DNA of 64,000 bases from Rhizobium sp. TH2. Lineage in GTDB: Bacteria > Pseudomonadota > Alphaproteobacteria > Rhizobiales > Rhizobiaceae. The notes under the pieces were generated by a model. The model was not told the origin of the DNA and searched no databases. It saw only the letters and a list, made by a program, of their open reading frames with translations. Each line of letters begins with the position of its first letter. Position 1 is the first letter of the stretch. The translations under genes and the position numbers were made by a program. Shown here piece by piece: positions 54,610-63,426 of this stretch. Location of the stretch: contig NZ_CP062231.1 of assembly GCF_024707525.1 (NCBI RefSeq), positions 3,968,001 through 4,032,000 of the forward strand, in the 5' to 3' direction.

Positions 54610-55251
54610 ATGCGTGAAGCACTGATCGTCTGGGGTGGCTGGAGTGGCCATGAGCCGGAACAATGCGCGGCCGTCATCAAGGACATACTCGAGGAAGACG
54701 GCTTCACGGTCCGCGTCGAGAACTCGACCGAAGCCTTTGCTGATCCCTCGATCCACGATCTTTCGCTGGTCGTGCCGATCGTGACGATGTCAAAGATCGA
54801 GAAGGAAGAGGCCAAGAACCTGGCGTCGGCGATCGAAGGCGGCGTCGGCTTAGCCGGCTATCACGGCGGCGCGGGCGACAGTTTCCGCGACTGCGTCGAA
54901 TACCAGTTCATCATCGGCGGCCAGTGGGTCGCCCATCCCGGCAATATCATCGATTACCGCGTCAACATCACCAAGCCGGATGATCCCATCATGCAGGGGA
55001 TAAAGGATTTCCCCTACACGTCGGAGCAGTATTACATGCATGTCGATCCCTCGAACGAGGTGCTGGCGACCACGACATTTACCGGCGACCACGCCTACTG
55101 GATCGACGGCGTCGTCATGCCTGTTGTGTGGAAGCGCAAATACGGCAAGGGCCGCGTCTTCTATTCCTCGCTCGGCCATCAGGCCAAGGAATTCGACAAT
55201 CCCGAGATGCGGACCATCTTCCGTCGTGGTGCGAATTGGGCAGCGCGCTGA
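54610..55251 (+). CDS. ThuA-domain protein (trehalose-utilisation type)
   Basis: A 213-residue ThuA-family protein, with a glutamine-amidotransferase-like fold: EALIVWGGWSGHEPEQCAAVIKDILEEDGFTVRVENS, VPIVTMSKIEKEEAKNLASAI, GYHGGAGDSFRD, HVDPSNEVLATTTF and PVVWKRKYGKGRVFYSSLGHQAKEF. The best start is 54610, seven bases after AGGAGG; an ATG six bases earlier is too close. ThuA proteins accompany sugar and polyol catabolism in rhizobia. Function is not established biochemically. It is convergent with dhaL. Confidence 0.9.
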   Translation: MREALIVWGGWSGHEPEQCAAVIKDILEEDGFTVRVENSTEAFADPSIHDLSLVVPIVTMSKIEKEEAKNLASAIEGGVGLAGYHGGAGDSFRDCVEYQFIIGGQWVAHPGNIIDYRVNITKPDDPIMQGIKDFPYTSEQYYMHVDPSNEVLATTTFTGDHAYWIDGVVMPVVWKRKYGKGRVFYSSLGHQAKEFDNPEMRTIFRRGANWAAR

Positions 55252-55287
55252 TCGCTGAAGTCGCCGTTCGATACGCGAGGCGTGGAA

Positions 55288-55923
55288 TTAGGCCAGCGCC
55301 TCTCGCATCGCCGCAATCACGACGACTGCCGAGGCAGCGCCCGGATCCATGTGACCCAGTACGCGGTCACCGAGGCGCGACGCCCGGCCCTTCGACGCCA
55401 GCATGGCTTTGGTCGCCTCTGCCCCAAGCTCGGCGGCAGTGTAAGCGGCGCTGAGGCACTCAGACAGGGTCCGGCCGGTCGAGAGCGCTGCTTCGCAGGC
55501 ATCCGCCGCGGGCAGCCAGGCGTCGATCATCGTCTTCTCGCCGATCTCGGCCTTGCCGCGTTCCTGGATTCCCCGCGCCATGGCAATGAACGCCTGCGCG
55601 AAATCGCCCTCATCAAGCACCGGTTTGCCCTTGACGGTTGCCCCGGCGCGCATGAAGGCGGTGGCATAGAGCGGCCCGGATGAGGCACCAACGGCGTTGA
55701 GGAACGATTTCGCCGCCGTGTTGAACACCAGCGTCGGCTCGGCGCTGGCAAGATCGAGCGCCTGCACCGCCTTTGCGGCCGCGCTGAAACCCAGCTCCAT
55801 CGCTATCCCATGATCGGCATCCCCGATCACACCATCAAGCTCGCAGAGCCGGTCGTTCTCGCGGGCCATCGCATCGGCGATCTGCGCGAACATGTTCGAA
55901 AGTGTCGTCGAGGTGATTTCCAT
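55288..55923 (-). CDS. dhaL: dihydroxyacetone kinase subunit DhaL (ATP-binding)
   Basis: A 211-residue all-helical barrel that binds ADP-Mg. ELDGVIGDADHGIAMELGF holds the Asp residues for magnesium (GDADHG), and SSGPLYATAFMRAGATVKGK is the nucleotide lid. The C-terminal DPGAASAVVVIAAMREAL is typical. The ATG at 55923 is preferred to one 11 codons earlier. It pairs with DhaK upstream (10-bp gap). The phosphodonor could be ATP, as no PTS DhaM is present. Confidence 0.92.
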   Translation of the reverse strand: MEITSTTLSNMFAQIADAMARENDRLCELDGVIGDADHGIAMELGFSAAAKAVQALDLASAEPTLVFNTAAKSFLNAVGASSGPLYATAFMRAGATVKGKPVLDEGDFAQAFIAMARGIQERGKAEIGEKTMIDAWLPAADACEAALSTGRTLSECLSAAYTAAELGAEATKAMLASKGRASRLGDRVLGHMDPGAASAVVVIAAMREALA

Positions 55924-55933
55924 TCTCGCTGCC

Positions 55934-56941
55934 TCAGCCGGACCGGAACATGGCACAGTCGCAGGGATGATCGATCAGCGACTGGAGTTCATCGTCGAGA
56001 TGCATCAGCGTCACCGACGCACCCGCCATTTCGAGCGACGTGCAATAATTGCCGACGAGCGAGGTGTGGATGACCAGCCCCGTTTGATCCAGCCGCTTCT
56101 TGACCTGCCGCATCATGATGTAGAGCTCCATCAAGGGCGTCGACCCCAGCCCGTTGACCAGCACCGCCACACGGTCGCCGGCCTTGCCCTGCATCTCTTC
56201 CAGAATACGACCCATCAATTGGTCGGTGATCGCATCGGCCGTCTGCAATTCCCCACGCGCGACGCCCGGCTCGCCATGGATGCCCATGCCGATCTCCATC
56301 TCGTTCTCACCAATGTCGAAATTCGGCTTGCGGGTCTGCGGCAGCGAACAGGGCGAAAGTGCCACCCCCATCGTATAGGTGCGATCATTGGCGTGCCGCG
56401 CGACGCGCACGCAGTCATCGAGGCTCATCATGCGGTCGCAGGCCGCACCCGCCGCTTTGAAGATGAAGACATTGCCAGCGACACCCCGGCGTTTCTCCCG
56501 CTGATCGCGCGGTGCCGATGCCACATCATCAGTCGTCAGCACTGTGCGGGCTTCGATGTCATCCGTGGCAAGCGACTCGACCGCCATGTCGAAATTCATC
56601 GCGTCGCCGGCATAGTTGCCATACATGAACAGCACGCCGGAACCGCCACTGGCGGCCTTGGCGCATTCCACGATCGGGTCGGGCGGCGGCGAGGCAAAGA
56701 CATTGCCGACGGCTGCCGCATCCGCGAGCCCCTTGCCGACATAACCGAGAAACGTCGGCTCATGGCCGGACCCGCCGCCGATCACCAGTCCGACTTTTCC
56801 CGGTCGCGGACCATTCAACGCGACGATGGAACGGGGCGAACCATCGACGGCCCTGAGATGTCCGGGATGTGCAGCGAGAATACCCTCCAGCATCTCATCG
56901 ACGGCATTGGCTCCGTCATTGATGATCTTCTTGGTCGTCAC
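55934..56941 (-). CDS. dhaK: dihydroxyacetone kinase subunit DhaK (substrate-binding)
   Basis: A 335-residue DhaK. GGGSGHEPTFLGYVGKGLADAA and GNYAGDAMNFDMAVE line the substrate pocket, and the His in MGIHGEPGV is the one that forms a covalent hemiaminal with the substrate carbonyl. It lies after the tetrulose isomerase genes. Its true substrate may be a free tetrulose (erythrulose) rather than dihydroxyacetone, since relatives in tetritol pathways use erythrulose. Distinguishing these needs assay. Confidence 0.92.
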   Translation of the reverse strand: MTTKKIINDGANAVDEMLEGILAAHPGHLRAVDGSPRSIVALNGPRPGKVGLVIGGGSGHEPTFLGYVGKGLADAAAVGNVFASPPPDPIVECAKAASGGSGVLFMYGNYAGDAMNFDMAVESLATDDIEARTVLTTDDVASAPRDQREKRRGVAGNVFIFKAAGAACDRMMSLDDCVRVARHANDRTYTMGVALSPCSLPQTRKPNFDIGENEMEIGMGIHGEPGVARGELQTADAITDQLMGRILEEMQGKAGDRVAVLVNGLGSTPLMELYIMMRQVKKRLDQTGLVIHTSLVGNYCTSLEMAGASVTLMHLDDELQSLIDHPCDCAMFRSG

Positions 56942-57048
56942 GAACGCCCTCCCACGACATATCGATTTGGCCGGGAAACTAGCAATAATTCCCTCGGCAT
57001 GTCACCTGAATTGCGGACATTCCAAGGGAACGGACTCTAGTCATCCCA

Positions 57049-57504
57049 TCAGCGCGCGTTGTACTTCGCGTCGACGTCGTTGATCGCGTTGACATTGCCG
57101 GCCGAGCGGCCGTTCTCGTCGAAGGTCTGCGCAAGGAAGGCATCGGCCACGGCCTTTGCCAGTTCCGGGCCGATCACCCGCGAACCCATGGTGATGATCT
57201 GGGCGTTGTTCGAGAGCGCCGCGCGCTCCGCCGAATAGGTGTCGTGGGTCAGCGCGGCGCGGATGCCGGGCACCTTATTGGCGGCGATCGAGACGCCGAT
57301 GCCGGTGCCGCAGACAAGGATCGCCTTGTCATAGGTGCCATCGAGCACACCCGAGGCGACGCGGTCGGAGAGATTGGCGTAGAAGGCATCGGGACCGGCA
57401 TCGGTGCGCGAGACTTCGGACACTTCGAAGCGATCCTTCAGATGGTCGGCGAGGATCTTGGCGAGGCCTTCGCCCGCGCTGTCTCCGGCGATAGCAAGTT
57501 TCAT
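57049..57504 (-). CDS. eryI: ribose-5-phosphate isomerase B-like, probable D-erythrulose-4-phosphate isomerase
   Basis: A 151-residue RpiB/LacAB-family isomerase. [12 protein letters not shown] opens the fold and [45 protein letters not shown] holds the active-site Cys and the anion pocket. The start is 57504, because AGGAG is seven bases before it. In the ery cluster of Brucella the RpiB homologue (EryI) makes D-erythrose-4-phosphate from D-erythrulose-4-phosphate; position downstream of tpiB supports the same role here. Confidence 0.88.
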   Translation of the reverse strand: MKLAIAGDSAGEGLAKILADHLKDRFEVSEVSRTDAGPDAFYANLSDRVASGVLDGTYDKAILVCGTGIGVSIAANKVPGIRAALTHDTYSAERAALSNNAQIITMGSRVIGPELAKAVADAFLAQTFDENGRSAGNVNAINDVDAKYNAR

Positions 57505-57506
57505 GA

Positions 57507-58286
57507 TCATTCTCCTTGGATTTTCGCCGCGCATTTTGCCAGGATGTCGAGATAACCCTCGACATTCCAGGCCGAGCGGCCGATGAACAGCCCGTCGACA
57601 TGCGGGCAGGATATCAATTCTTCGCAATTGCCGGGATTGACCGAGCCGCCATAGAGGCAGGGAACCCGGCGGCCGAGCACATCTTCAGCAACCGCGATGA
57701 TTTCGGCCTGACGTGCATCGGCATAGTCCGACGTTGCGGGAATGCCGTTCACGCCGATCGCCCAGACCGGCTCATAAGCAAGAAGGATTTCCGCCGATTT
57801 CTGTGCGCCCGACAGCTTGCCCAACGCCCCGCGCACCTGACGCTCCAACACCTCCTGCGCACGGCCACCTTCGCGCTCCGCCAACGTCTCGCCGATGCAG
57901 ATCAACGGGATCAGGCCATGGCGCACCGCAGCTTCGGTCTTCAATCCAACGGTCTCATCGGTCTCGCCGAAATGCTCGCGGCGCTCGGAATGGCCGAGTT
58001 CGACGATATCGAGATTGCAGTCCTTCAGCATGACGGGTGAGATTTCCCCCGTCCAGGCGCCGTCATCGGCCCAATGCATGTTCTGCGCACCGACCTTCAC
58101 CGAAGTATCGGCCAGCATCGCCTTGACCTCGCGTACCGCCGTGAAAGACGGAATGACGAAACGCTGGGTGCGCGGATCACGCACCTTGTCGGCCGCGACC
58201 AGACCCTCGGCGAAAATCCTCGCCTCGGCGAGCGTCTTGTTCATCTTCCAGCTGGTTCCAATCCAGAACCCGGGTACCTCTGTCAT
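57507..58286 (-). CDS. eryH: triose-phosphate isomerase homologue, probable L-erythrulose-1-phosphate isomerase
   Basis: A 259-residue TIM barrel. The catalytic Lys is in GTSWKMNKT (about residue 13), the electrophilic His in [10 protein letters not shown], the catalytic Glu in [18 protein letters not shown], and the phosphate loop in [10 protein letters not shown]. It is a divergent member beside ery genes, where Brucella's EryH (TpiA2) interconverts L-erythrulose-1-phosphate and D-erythrulose-4-phosphate. It ends two bases before the RpiB start. Confidence 0.88.
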   Translation of the reverse strand: MTEVPGFWIGTSWKMNKTLAEARIFAEGLVAADKVRDPRTQRFVIPSFTAVREVKAMLADTSVKVGAQNMHWADDGAWTGEISPVMLKDCNLDIVELGHSERREHFGETDETVGLKTEAAVRHGLIPLICIGETLAEREGGRAQEVLERQVRGALGKLSGAQKSAEILLAYEPVWAIGVNGIPATSDYADARQAEIIAVAEDVLGRRVPCLYGGSVNPGNCEELISCPHVDGLFIGRSAWNVEGYLDILAKCAAKIQGE

Positions 58287-58324
58287 CTCGTCTCCAAACC
58301 ATTCATATCTGCTATTCGCATCTG

Positions 58325-59266
58325 TCAGCCCTCGCGCAGGATTGAATGCGCCGTCCGGTCGTCGGTGATCAGGCCGGTCAGATGCCGGCTCGCCAGCACA
58401 GCCTTGATCGCCGCAACCTTATCGGGACCGCCGGCCACGGCGACGATGTTGTCCTTTTCCCTGCCATGGAAAGACACCGCCAATGTCCGGGCGGTGAGCG
58501 TCGTCTCCAGAAGCCGGCCATGACCATCGAAGAAGTGGCCGAGAAGTTCGCCGACGCCACCACCGGCGGAGATCGCCTTGATCTCCTTCGGCTCGATCAT
58601 ACCGGATGAGACGAGCTGCGCATCGGCCTCCACAGTGCCGATGCCGACAACCTTGAGATCGGCATTGTTGGCCAAGTCGAACACCTCTTTCACGCCGCGC
58701 TGCGCGAGCAACACCTGTCTATCTTCCGCAGTGTTGGCGAAGAAAGGCACGGGCATCACATGCGCCTGCGCGCCGGTCTTCTCGGCGATGCGATGCATGA
58801 CGTCATGCGGGTTGGCGGTATAATTTCGGGTCAACCCGCCCAGCAGCGAGACGAACCGAAGGCCATTCGACGTAATGCGCGGCAATTGCTGCACGGCAGC
58901 AGCCAACGTCCGCCCGTGGCCAAGGCCGATCACCGAATGCTCCCCACGCTCGATCTCGCGCCGGAGATAACGTGCACCGGCATAACCGAGCGCCCGCAGC
59001 GGCAGACCCTCTTCGCCGAGATCGGGCGCCACCTCGCAATGTTCCAGCCCGAAGCGGCTGGCGAGCTCGGCTTCGAGCTTGACGCATTCGACGATGTCAC
59101 CCTCGATCGTCACCTTGACCACACCATCAGCGACGGCGCGCGCGATCAGCCGATGCGCCTTGACCGAGGGCAAGCCGAGCCGCTTGGCGACAGCCGACTG
59201 AGTCAGGCCGCCGACATAATGGAGCCAAGCCGCCCTGATGGCGAGAGATTCGTCTTCGTTCTGCAT
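58325..59266 (-). CDS. eryD: sugar-binding transcriptional regulator (SorC/DeoR type), probable EryD
   Basis: A 313-residue SorC-like regulator. The N-terminal HTH is YVGGLTQSAVAKRLGLPSVKAHRLIARA. The sugar-phosphate-binding domain has GLGHGRTLAAAVQQLP, FVSLLGGLTRN and VGIGTVEADAQLVSSGMI, with a late AVAGGPDKVAAIKAVLASRHLTGLITDD. In Brucella eryD represses the ery operon and is relieved by erythritol; the same place and order here supports that role. Confidence 0.88.
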   Translation of the reverse strand: MQNEDESLAIRAAWLHYVGGLTQSAVAKRLGLPSVKAHRLIARAVADGVVKVTIEGDIVECVKLEAELASRFGLEHCEVAPDLGEEGLPLRALGYAGARYLRREIERGEHSVIGLGHGRTLAAAVQQLPRITSNGLRFVSLLGGLTRNYTANPHDVMHRIAEKTGAQAHVMPVPFFANTAEDRQVLLAQRGVKEVFDLANNADLKVVGIGTVEADAQLVSSGMIEPKEIKAISAGGGVGELLGHFFDGHGRLLETTLTARTLAVSFHGREKDNIVAVAGGPDKVAAIKAVLASRHLTGLITDDRTAHSILREG

Positions 59267-59345
59267 TCAGACACTCATCACATCAGTGTACCAGCTTGAT
59301 CAAGTCGCTTATGTCGTTATCGTCACGGCGTTGCAATCGCCCACG

Positions 59346-60278
59346 TCAAATATTCAAGTCTCGCCCGCCAGTATCGATATGCGGCGCCCAGAAGGCGACG
59401 CTTTCGGCGATTTGGGCAATGACCTGGCGATCGTTGGGCTCGCGCTCTTTGAAAGAAAGTTCGAGGCATATCTCGTTGTTATCAGCGCCACCCTCGGCAA
59501 AAGCCTTTAGCAGCGGTTCGGGCTGGATGCGGCCCCGGGCGTTAAATTCGGCGGTGAACGGGCGATGCCCGCCCTTGTCCATCAGGCTCTGCTTGATGTG
59601 GATAATGGGCGAAACATCGGGCACCGCGCGCGCCCAGGCATAGGGATCGAAATCATCGGGATTGGCGGAGGTTACGTCGCCGTGGTCGATGTCGGCCATC
59701 ATCCACATCGGGATTGCCATGTGAGCGGCGGTCAGGCGATCTTGAAGCCGCATGCACTCGGAAATCGTCTCGCCGAATTCGCGGCCGACGCTCATCGGTT
59801 CCCAGAAGACGTATAAGAGGCCCGCCGCCTTCGCATGTTCCGCAACCTCCGCCCAGCATTCGATGGCGATCTGGATCAGCGCCTCGCGCCGCTTGACGTC
59901 GTCATAATCCTTGTAGGTGAAGATCGCAAACTGGGTACCAACCGAGGTGCCGCCGAGATCGGCCGTGATGTCGGCGAAGGTCTTGAGCCAGTCGACATAG
60001 TAGCGCCGCACCTCCGCATCCGGATGCCCGAAATGGTTGAGGCGTCCATAGGGGCCGGTCATGCCGGATGTCACCCGCACGCCGGTCCGTCCGAGCGCCG
60101 CCGCCATGTCCCGCGTCAGCCGTCGGATGACATTGGCCGGCCAGCTGGGATTGATGAATTCGTGGGTCAGTTGCAGGTCGCGGATCTTGATATCCCGCGC
60201 AACGGTCTCGATCAGGTCGGCCGGTTCGGCAAAGCGGTTCACCAGCGGATTGGTGTTGAGCGACAAGGTCAGCGGCAT
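59346..60278 (-). CDS. eryC: sugar phosphate epimerase/isomerase, probable EryC
   Basis: A 310-residue TIM-barrel protein of the xylose-isomerase-like AP-endonuclease fold (LTLSLNTNPLVNRFAEPADLIETV, FWEPMSVGREFGETISECM, MWMMADIDHGD). Metal-binding Glu and Asp and the His in ADIDHGD are in place. It was once called a dehydrogenase, but in Brucella EryC acts as a D-erythrulose-1-phosphate 3-epimerase. It is in order eryA-B-C-D here. Confidence 0.87.
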   Translation of the reverse strand: MPLTLSLNTNPLVNRFAEPADLIETVARDIKIRDLQLTHEFINPSWPANVIRRLTRDMAAALGRTGVRVTSGMTGPYGRLNHFGHPDAEVRRYYVDWLKTFADITADLGGTSVGTQFAIFTYKDYDDVKRREALIQIAIECWAEVAEHAKAAGLLYVFWEPMSVGREFGETISECMRLQDRLTAAHMAIPMWMMADIDHGDVTSANPDDFDPYAWARAVPDVSPIIHIKQSLMDKGGHRPFTAEFNARGRIQPEPLLKAFAEGGADNNEICLELSFKEREPNDRQVIAQIAESVAFWAPHIDTGGRDLNI

Positions 60279-60290
60279 GGGCTCGTTTCC

Positions 60291-61802
60291 TCAGGCCGCC
60301 TGGGCCAGTTCGTTGTTGAACCACGCTTCGAACGCCGTCTTCTGTTCCGCACTCAGATGCAGCCCCTGCTTCGTCCTGCGGCGCAGGACATCCTCTGATG
60401 TCTGCGCCCATTCGTTCGCCACGAGATAGCGCACCTCGGCTTCATAAAGCTCGGCGCCGAAATGGCGGCCTAGCCCGGCAAGCGAGGCGGCACCGGCAAC
60501 CAGCCGCGCGGTCCGCGCGCCATAAAGCCGGCCGTAGTGGTGGATCAACGCTCGCGGCATCCAGGGATAATCGCGTCTGAGCTTTTCGGTGAACAGCACA
60601 TAATCAGCATTCTCGATCTCGCCGCCCGGCAGCGTGGCACTCCTCGTCCAGTCTCCGCCCATGCCGGGGAAGAATTTCGCGATCCGCTGGATCGCATGTT
60701 CCGAGAGCTTGCGGAAAGTGGTGATCTTGCCGCCGAAAACATTGAGCAGCGGCGCGCCGCCGGTCTCGTCGAGATCGAAGACATAGTCGCGCGTCACAGC
60801 CGAGGGATTGCCCTTGCCATCGTCGAACAGCGGCCGCACGCCGGAAAAACTTTCGAGCACATCGCTGCGGCGCAGCTTTTCCTTGAAGTAGCGGTTCACC
60901 GCCGCGATCAGATATTCGATCTCGCTCTCGTCGGCCTTCACCTCTTCGGGCCGGCCTTCATAGGGAATGTCGGTGGTGCCGATCAGCGCCTTGTCGCCCT
61001 CATAGGGGTTGATGAAGATCACCCGCTTGTCGTGATTCTGCACCAGATAGGCCTGCTGGCCCTCCCAGAATTTCGGCACGATGATATGGCTGCCCTTGAC
61101 GAGCCGCACGTTGCGGCGGCTGTTGGAGCCCGCCACCCGGCCGACGATATCATTGACCCATGGGCCACCCGCATTGACGACGACCTTGGCCCGCACCGAG
61201 CGGACTTCGCCGGTCCGCTCGTCGCGCATCTGCACCGTCCAGGCACCATTCTCCCGCCGGGCGCTGGTGCAGGCGGTTCGCGTCAGCACGGTGGCGCCCT
61301 TTTCCCTAGCGTCGAGCGCATTGAGCAGCACAAGCCGCGCGTCATCGACCCAGCAATCGGAATATTCGAAACCCTTGGCATATTTGTCCATGATAGGCGC
61401 GCCTTCGGGGTCGCGGCGCAGGTCGAGCGTGCGGGTGCCGGGCAGCCGCTTGCGGCCGCCGAGATGGTCGTAGAGAAACAGGCCGAGCCGCACCAGCCAG
61501 GCCGGGCGATCCTCGGGGCTGTGCGGCAGCACGAACCGCATCGGCCAGATGATGTGGCTTGCCGAGTTGAGTAGCACTTCGCGCTCGATCAGCGCCTCGC
61601 GCACCAACCGGAATTCGTAATATTCGAGATAGCGCAGGCCGCCATGAACGAGCTTGCCGGAGCGCGACGACGTGCCCTCGGCGAGATCACCTTTCTCGCA
61701 GAGGATCACCGAAAGTCCCCGGCCTGCAGCATCGCGCGCGATGCCCGCGCCGTTGATACCGCCGCCGATCACGAAGAGATCGATCATCTCGGATTCACTC
61801 AT
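60291..61802 (-). CDS. eryB: FAD-dependent D-erythritol-1-phosphate dehydrogenase (GlpD-like), EryB
   Basis: A 503-residue glycerol-3-phosphate dehydrogenase-like flavoenzyme. FVIGGGINGAGIARDAAGRG (about 10-29) is the FAD site, and SSRSGKLVHGGLRYLEYYEF is the family loop. The C-terminal domain carries a Cys-free DAO extension. It oxidises D-erythritol-1-phosphate to D-erythrulose-1-phosphate and passes electrons to the membrane quinone pool. The ATG at 61802 follows the eryA stop by 1 bp. Confidence 0.9.
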   Translation of the reverse strand: MSESEMIDLFVIGGGINGAGIARDAAGRGLSVILCEKGDLAEGTSSRSGKLVHGGLRYLEYYEFRLVREALIEREVLLNSASHIIWPMRFVLPHSPEDRPAWLVRLGLFLYDHLGGRKRLPGTRTLDLRRDPEGAPIMDKYAKGFEYSDCWVDDARLVLLNALDAREKGATVLTRTACTSARRENGAWTVQMRDERTGEVRSVRAKVVVNAGGPWVNDIVGRVAGSNSRRNVRLVKGSHIIVPKFWEGQQAYLVQNHDKRVIFINPYEGDKALIGTTDIPYEGRPEEVKADESEIEYLIAAVNRYFKEKLRRSDVLESFSGVRPLFDDGKGNPSAVTRDYVFDLDETGGAPLLNVFGGKITTFRKLSEHAIQRIAKFFPGMGGDWTRSATLPGGEIENADYVLFTEKLRRDYPWMPRALIHHYGRLYGARTARLVAGAASLAGLGRHFGAELYEAEVRYLVANEWAQTSEDVLRRRTKQGLHLSAEQKTAFEAWFNNELAQAA

Positions 61803-61803
61803 C

Positions 61804-63426
61804 TCATACTCCCCCGGGCGCCGGCACCGCGTCTCGTGTCGTGCCGCCGCCCGGCTGTGTTGTATTCGTAGCAAGGTGCTGCCGGGCGAGATCATCCCAC
61901 ACCGGCGCAAGCGCCTTGCGGGCCTTCACATAGGCCGGGAACATCGCGTCATAGCGGCGCGCCAGTTCCGCATCCGGCGCCTCGGCCTCGCCGAGCAGCG
62001 GCGTCACCCAGTCCTTGATGCAATCGTCCATCGACTTGTAGGCGCCGATCGCCACCGCGGCCATCATCGCGGCACCACCGGCACCCGCCTCTTCGCGGCT
62101 GGAAACGCGGATCGGCGCATTGACCGACGCTCCCAGCACCGCGCGCAGCGATTTCGATCGAGCAGCCCCGCCCGTCAGTCGCAGTTCGGCCGGCAGCGGA
62201 CCCATGGCAGCGTAGCAATCACGCGTCGCCATGCCGAGCCCTTCGACCACCGCACGCACCATATCGGCAAAGCCGTGCCGGCTCGAAAGGCCGATGAAGC
62301 CAGCGCGCGCATCGGCATTGACGAAGGGACCGCGCTCGCCCGCTTCCGAGATATAAGGATGGTAAAGCAGCGCGCCGGGCCGGCTCTTGGTCAACCAGCC
62401 ATCGATGCGCGCGACGAGATCGGCATGGCCGACATCATGTCCAAGCTCGGACATCAGGTCGGCTGCGATCTTCAATATCCAGTCGATATTGAGCGTCGCG
62501 CTCATATTCGTCTGGACCTGGGTCACCATGTCGGGCACCGGCAGCGCGATTACATAGCCCGTGCGCTCGCTGTTGAGATGCACGTCACCGGCACGTTTGG
62601 CCACCATATGCACGCCGGTCGAGCCGACGGTCGAACAGGCCGCATTGCCCGAACCTGTCCACACGCCCGCACCGAGCGCCGTCATCACCATGTCGACATA
62701 GCCGAGACAGACCGGCGTGCCCGCCAGAAGTCCAGTCGAGTCGGCAGCGGCTGGCGACAGCGGGTGTGTGACCTCGGTGCCTTCGACGATCGTGGGAAGC
62801 AGATGGCGCCGGTGACGCAGGCCCAGTGCCTCGATTACCGCATCGTCATATTGGCGCGTCCTGAAATTGCCGAAGGTGAAGCTAGCCTCCGAGGGATCGG
62901 TCGCCCGCACATCAGTGAGGTTGAGATAGAGCCAGTCCTTGCAGTGAAGCGCGACTTCGGCACGCTCCAGCAATTCCGGGCTCGTACCATCCATATGCGC
63001 CATCTGCGCGCCCTGCTGGCAGGTATTGAGGCCGGTACCGGTCGCCTCGAACCGTGGGCGATCGCTTGTTTGCGCGCTGAGCCGCCGCACAGTGGGCGCC
63101 GCGCGCGCGTCGAGCCACAGCCAGGCGTCGCCTACCGGCTTGTTGCCCTGGCCGACCAACCATGTGCCATCACCCTGTCCGGTGACCGCGATAGCGGCGG
63201 TACGTGCGGCCAGCCCTTCGACTCGCGAACCCAGCTTCTGCAGAGCGAAAACGCAATCCAACCAGGTCTGGTCAAGCGATTGCGAGGCCGACCCGTCGTC
63301 GCCCGTCACGTAATTGTTGCGAGCAGACGCACAGGCGATTTGCCGGCCGGACAGATCAAAGGCTACGGCCTTGATCACCGACGTGCCGGCATCGATACCA
63401 ATGATAATATCGCTGCGGTCAACCAT
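61804..63426 (-). CDS. eryA: erythritol kinase (FGGY family)
   Basis: A 540-residue FGGY kinase. IIGIDAGTSVIKAVAFDLSGRQI is the start and phosphate loop, GDAWLWLDARA and ARPGALLYHPYISEAGERGPF lie in the active-site half, and LTGGAARSKSLRAVLG is the adenine-binding part. With EryB next to it, it phosphorylates erythritol to D-erythritol-1-phosphate, the entry step of the pathway. It is the first gene of the operon; its promoter lies in the 574-bp region after it. No erythritol transporter is in view. Confidence 0.9.
   Translation of the reverse strand: MVDRSDIIIGIDAGTSVIKAVAFDLSGRQIACASARNNYVTGDDGSASQSLDQTWLDCVFALQKLGSRVEGLAARTAAIAVTGQGDGTWLVGQGNKPVGDAWLWLDARAAPTVRRLSAQTSDRPRFEATGTGLNTCQQGAQMAHMDGTSPELLERAEVALHCKDWLYLNLTDVRATDPSEASFTFGNFRTRQYDDAVIEALGLRHRRHLLPTIVEGTEVTHPLSPAAADSTGLLAGTPVCLGYVDMVMTALGAGVWTGSGNAACSTVGSTGVHMVAKRAGDVHLNSERTGYVIALPVPDMVTQVQTNMSATLNIDWILKIAADLMSELGHDVGHADLVARIDGWLTKSRPGALLYHPYISEAGERGPFVNADARAGFIGLSSRHGFADMVRAVVEGLGMATRDCYAAMGPLPAELRLTGGAARSKSLRAVLGASVNAPIRVSSREEAGAGGAAMMAAVAIGAYKSMDDCIKDWVTPLLGEAEAPDAELARRYDAMFPAYVKARKALAPVWDDLARQHLATNTTQPGGGTTRDAVPAPGGV

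Noticed and set aside
55288-56941. A PTS-dependent dihydroxyacetone kinase (DhaKLM)
   Set aside because: No dhaM-type gene lies nearby, so ATP is the more likely phosphate donor.
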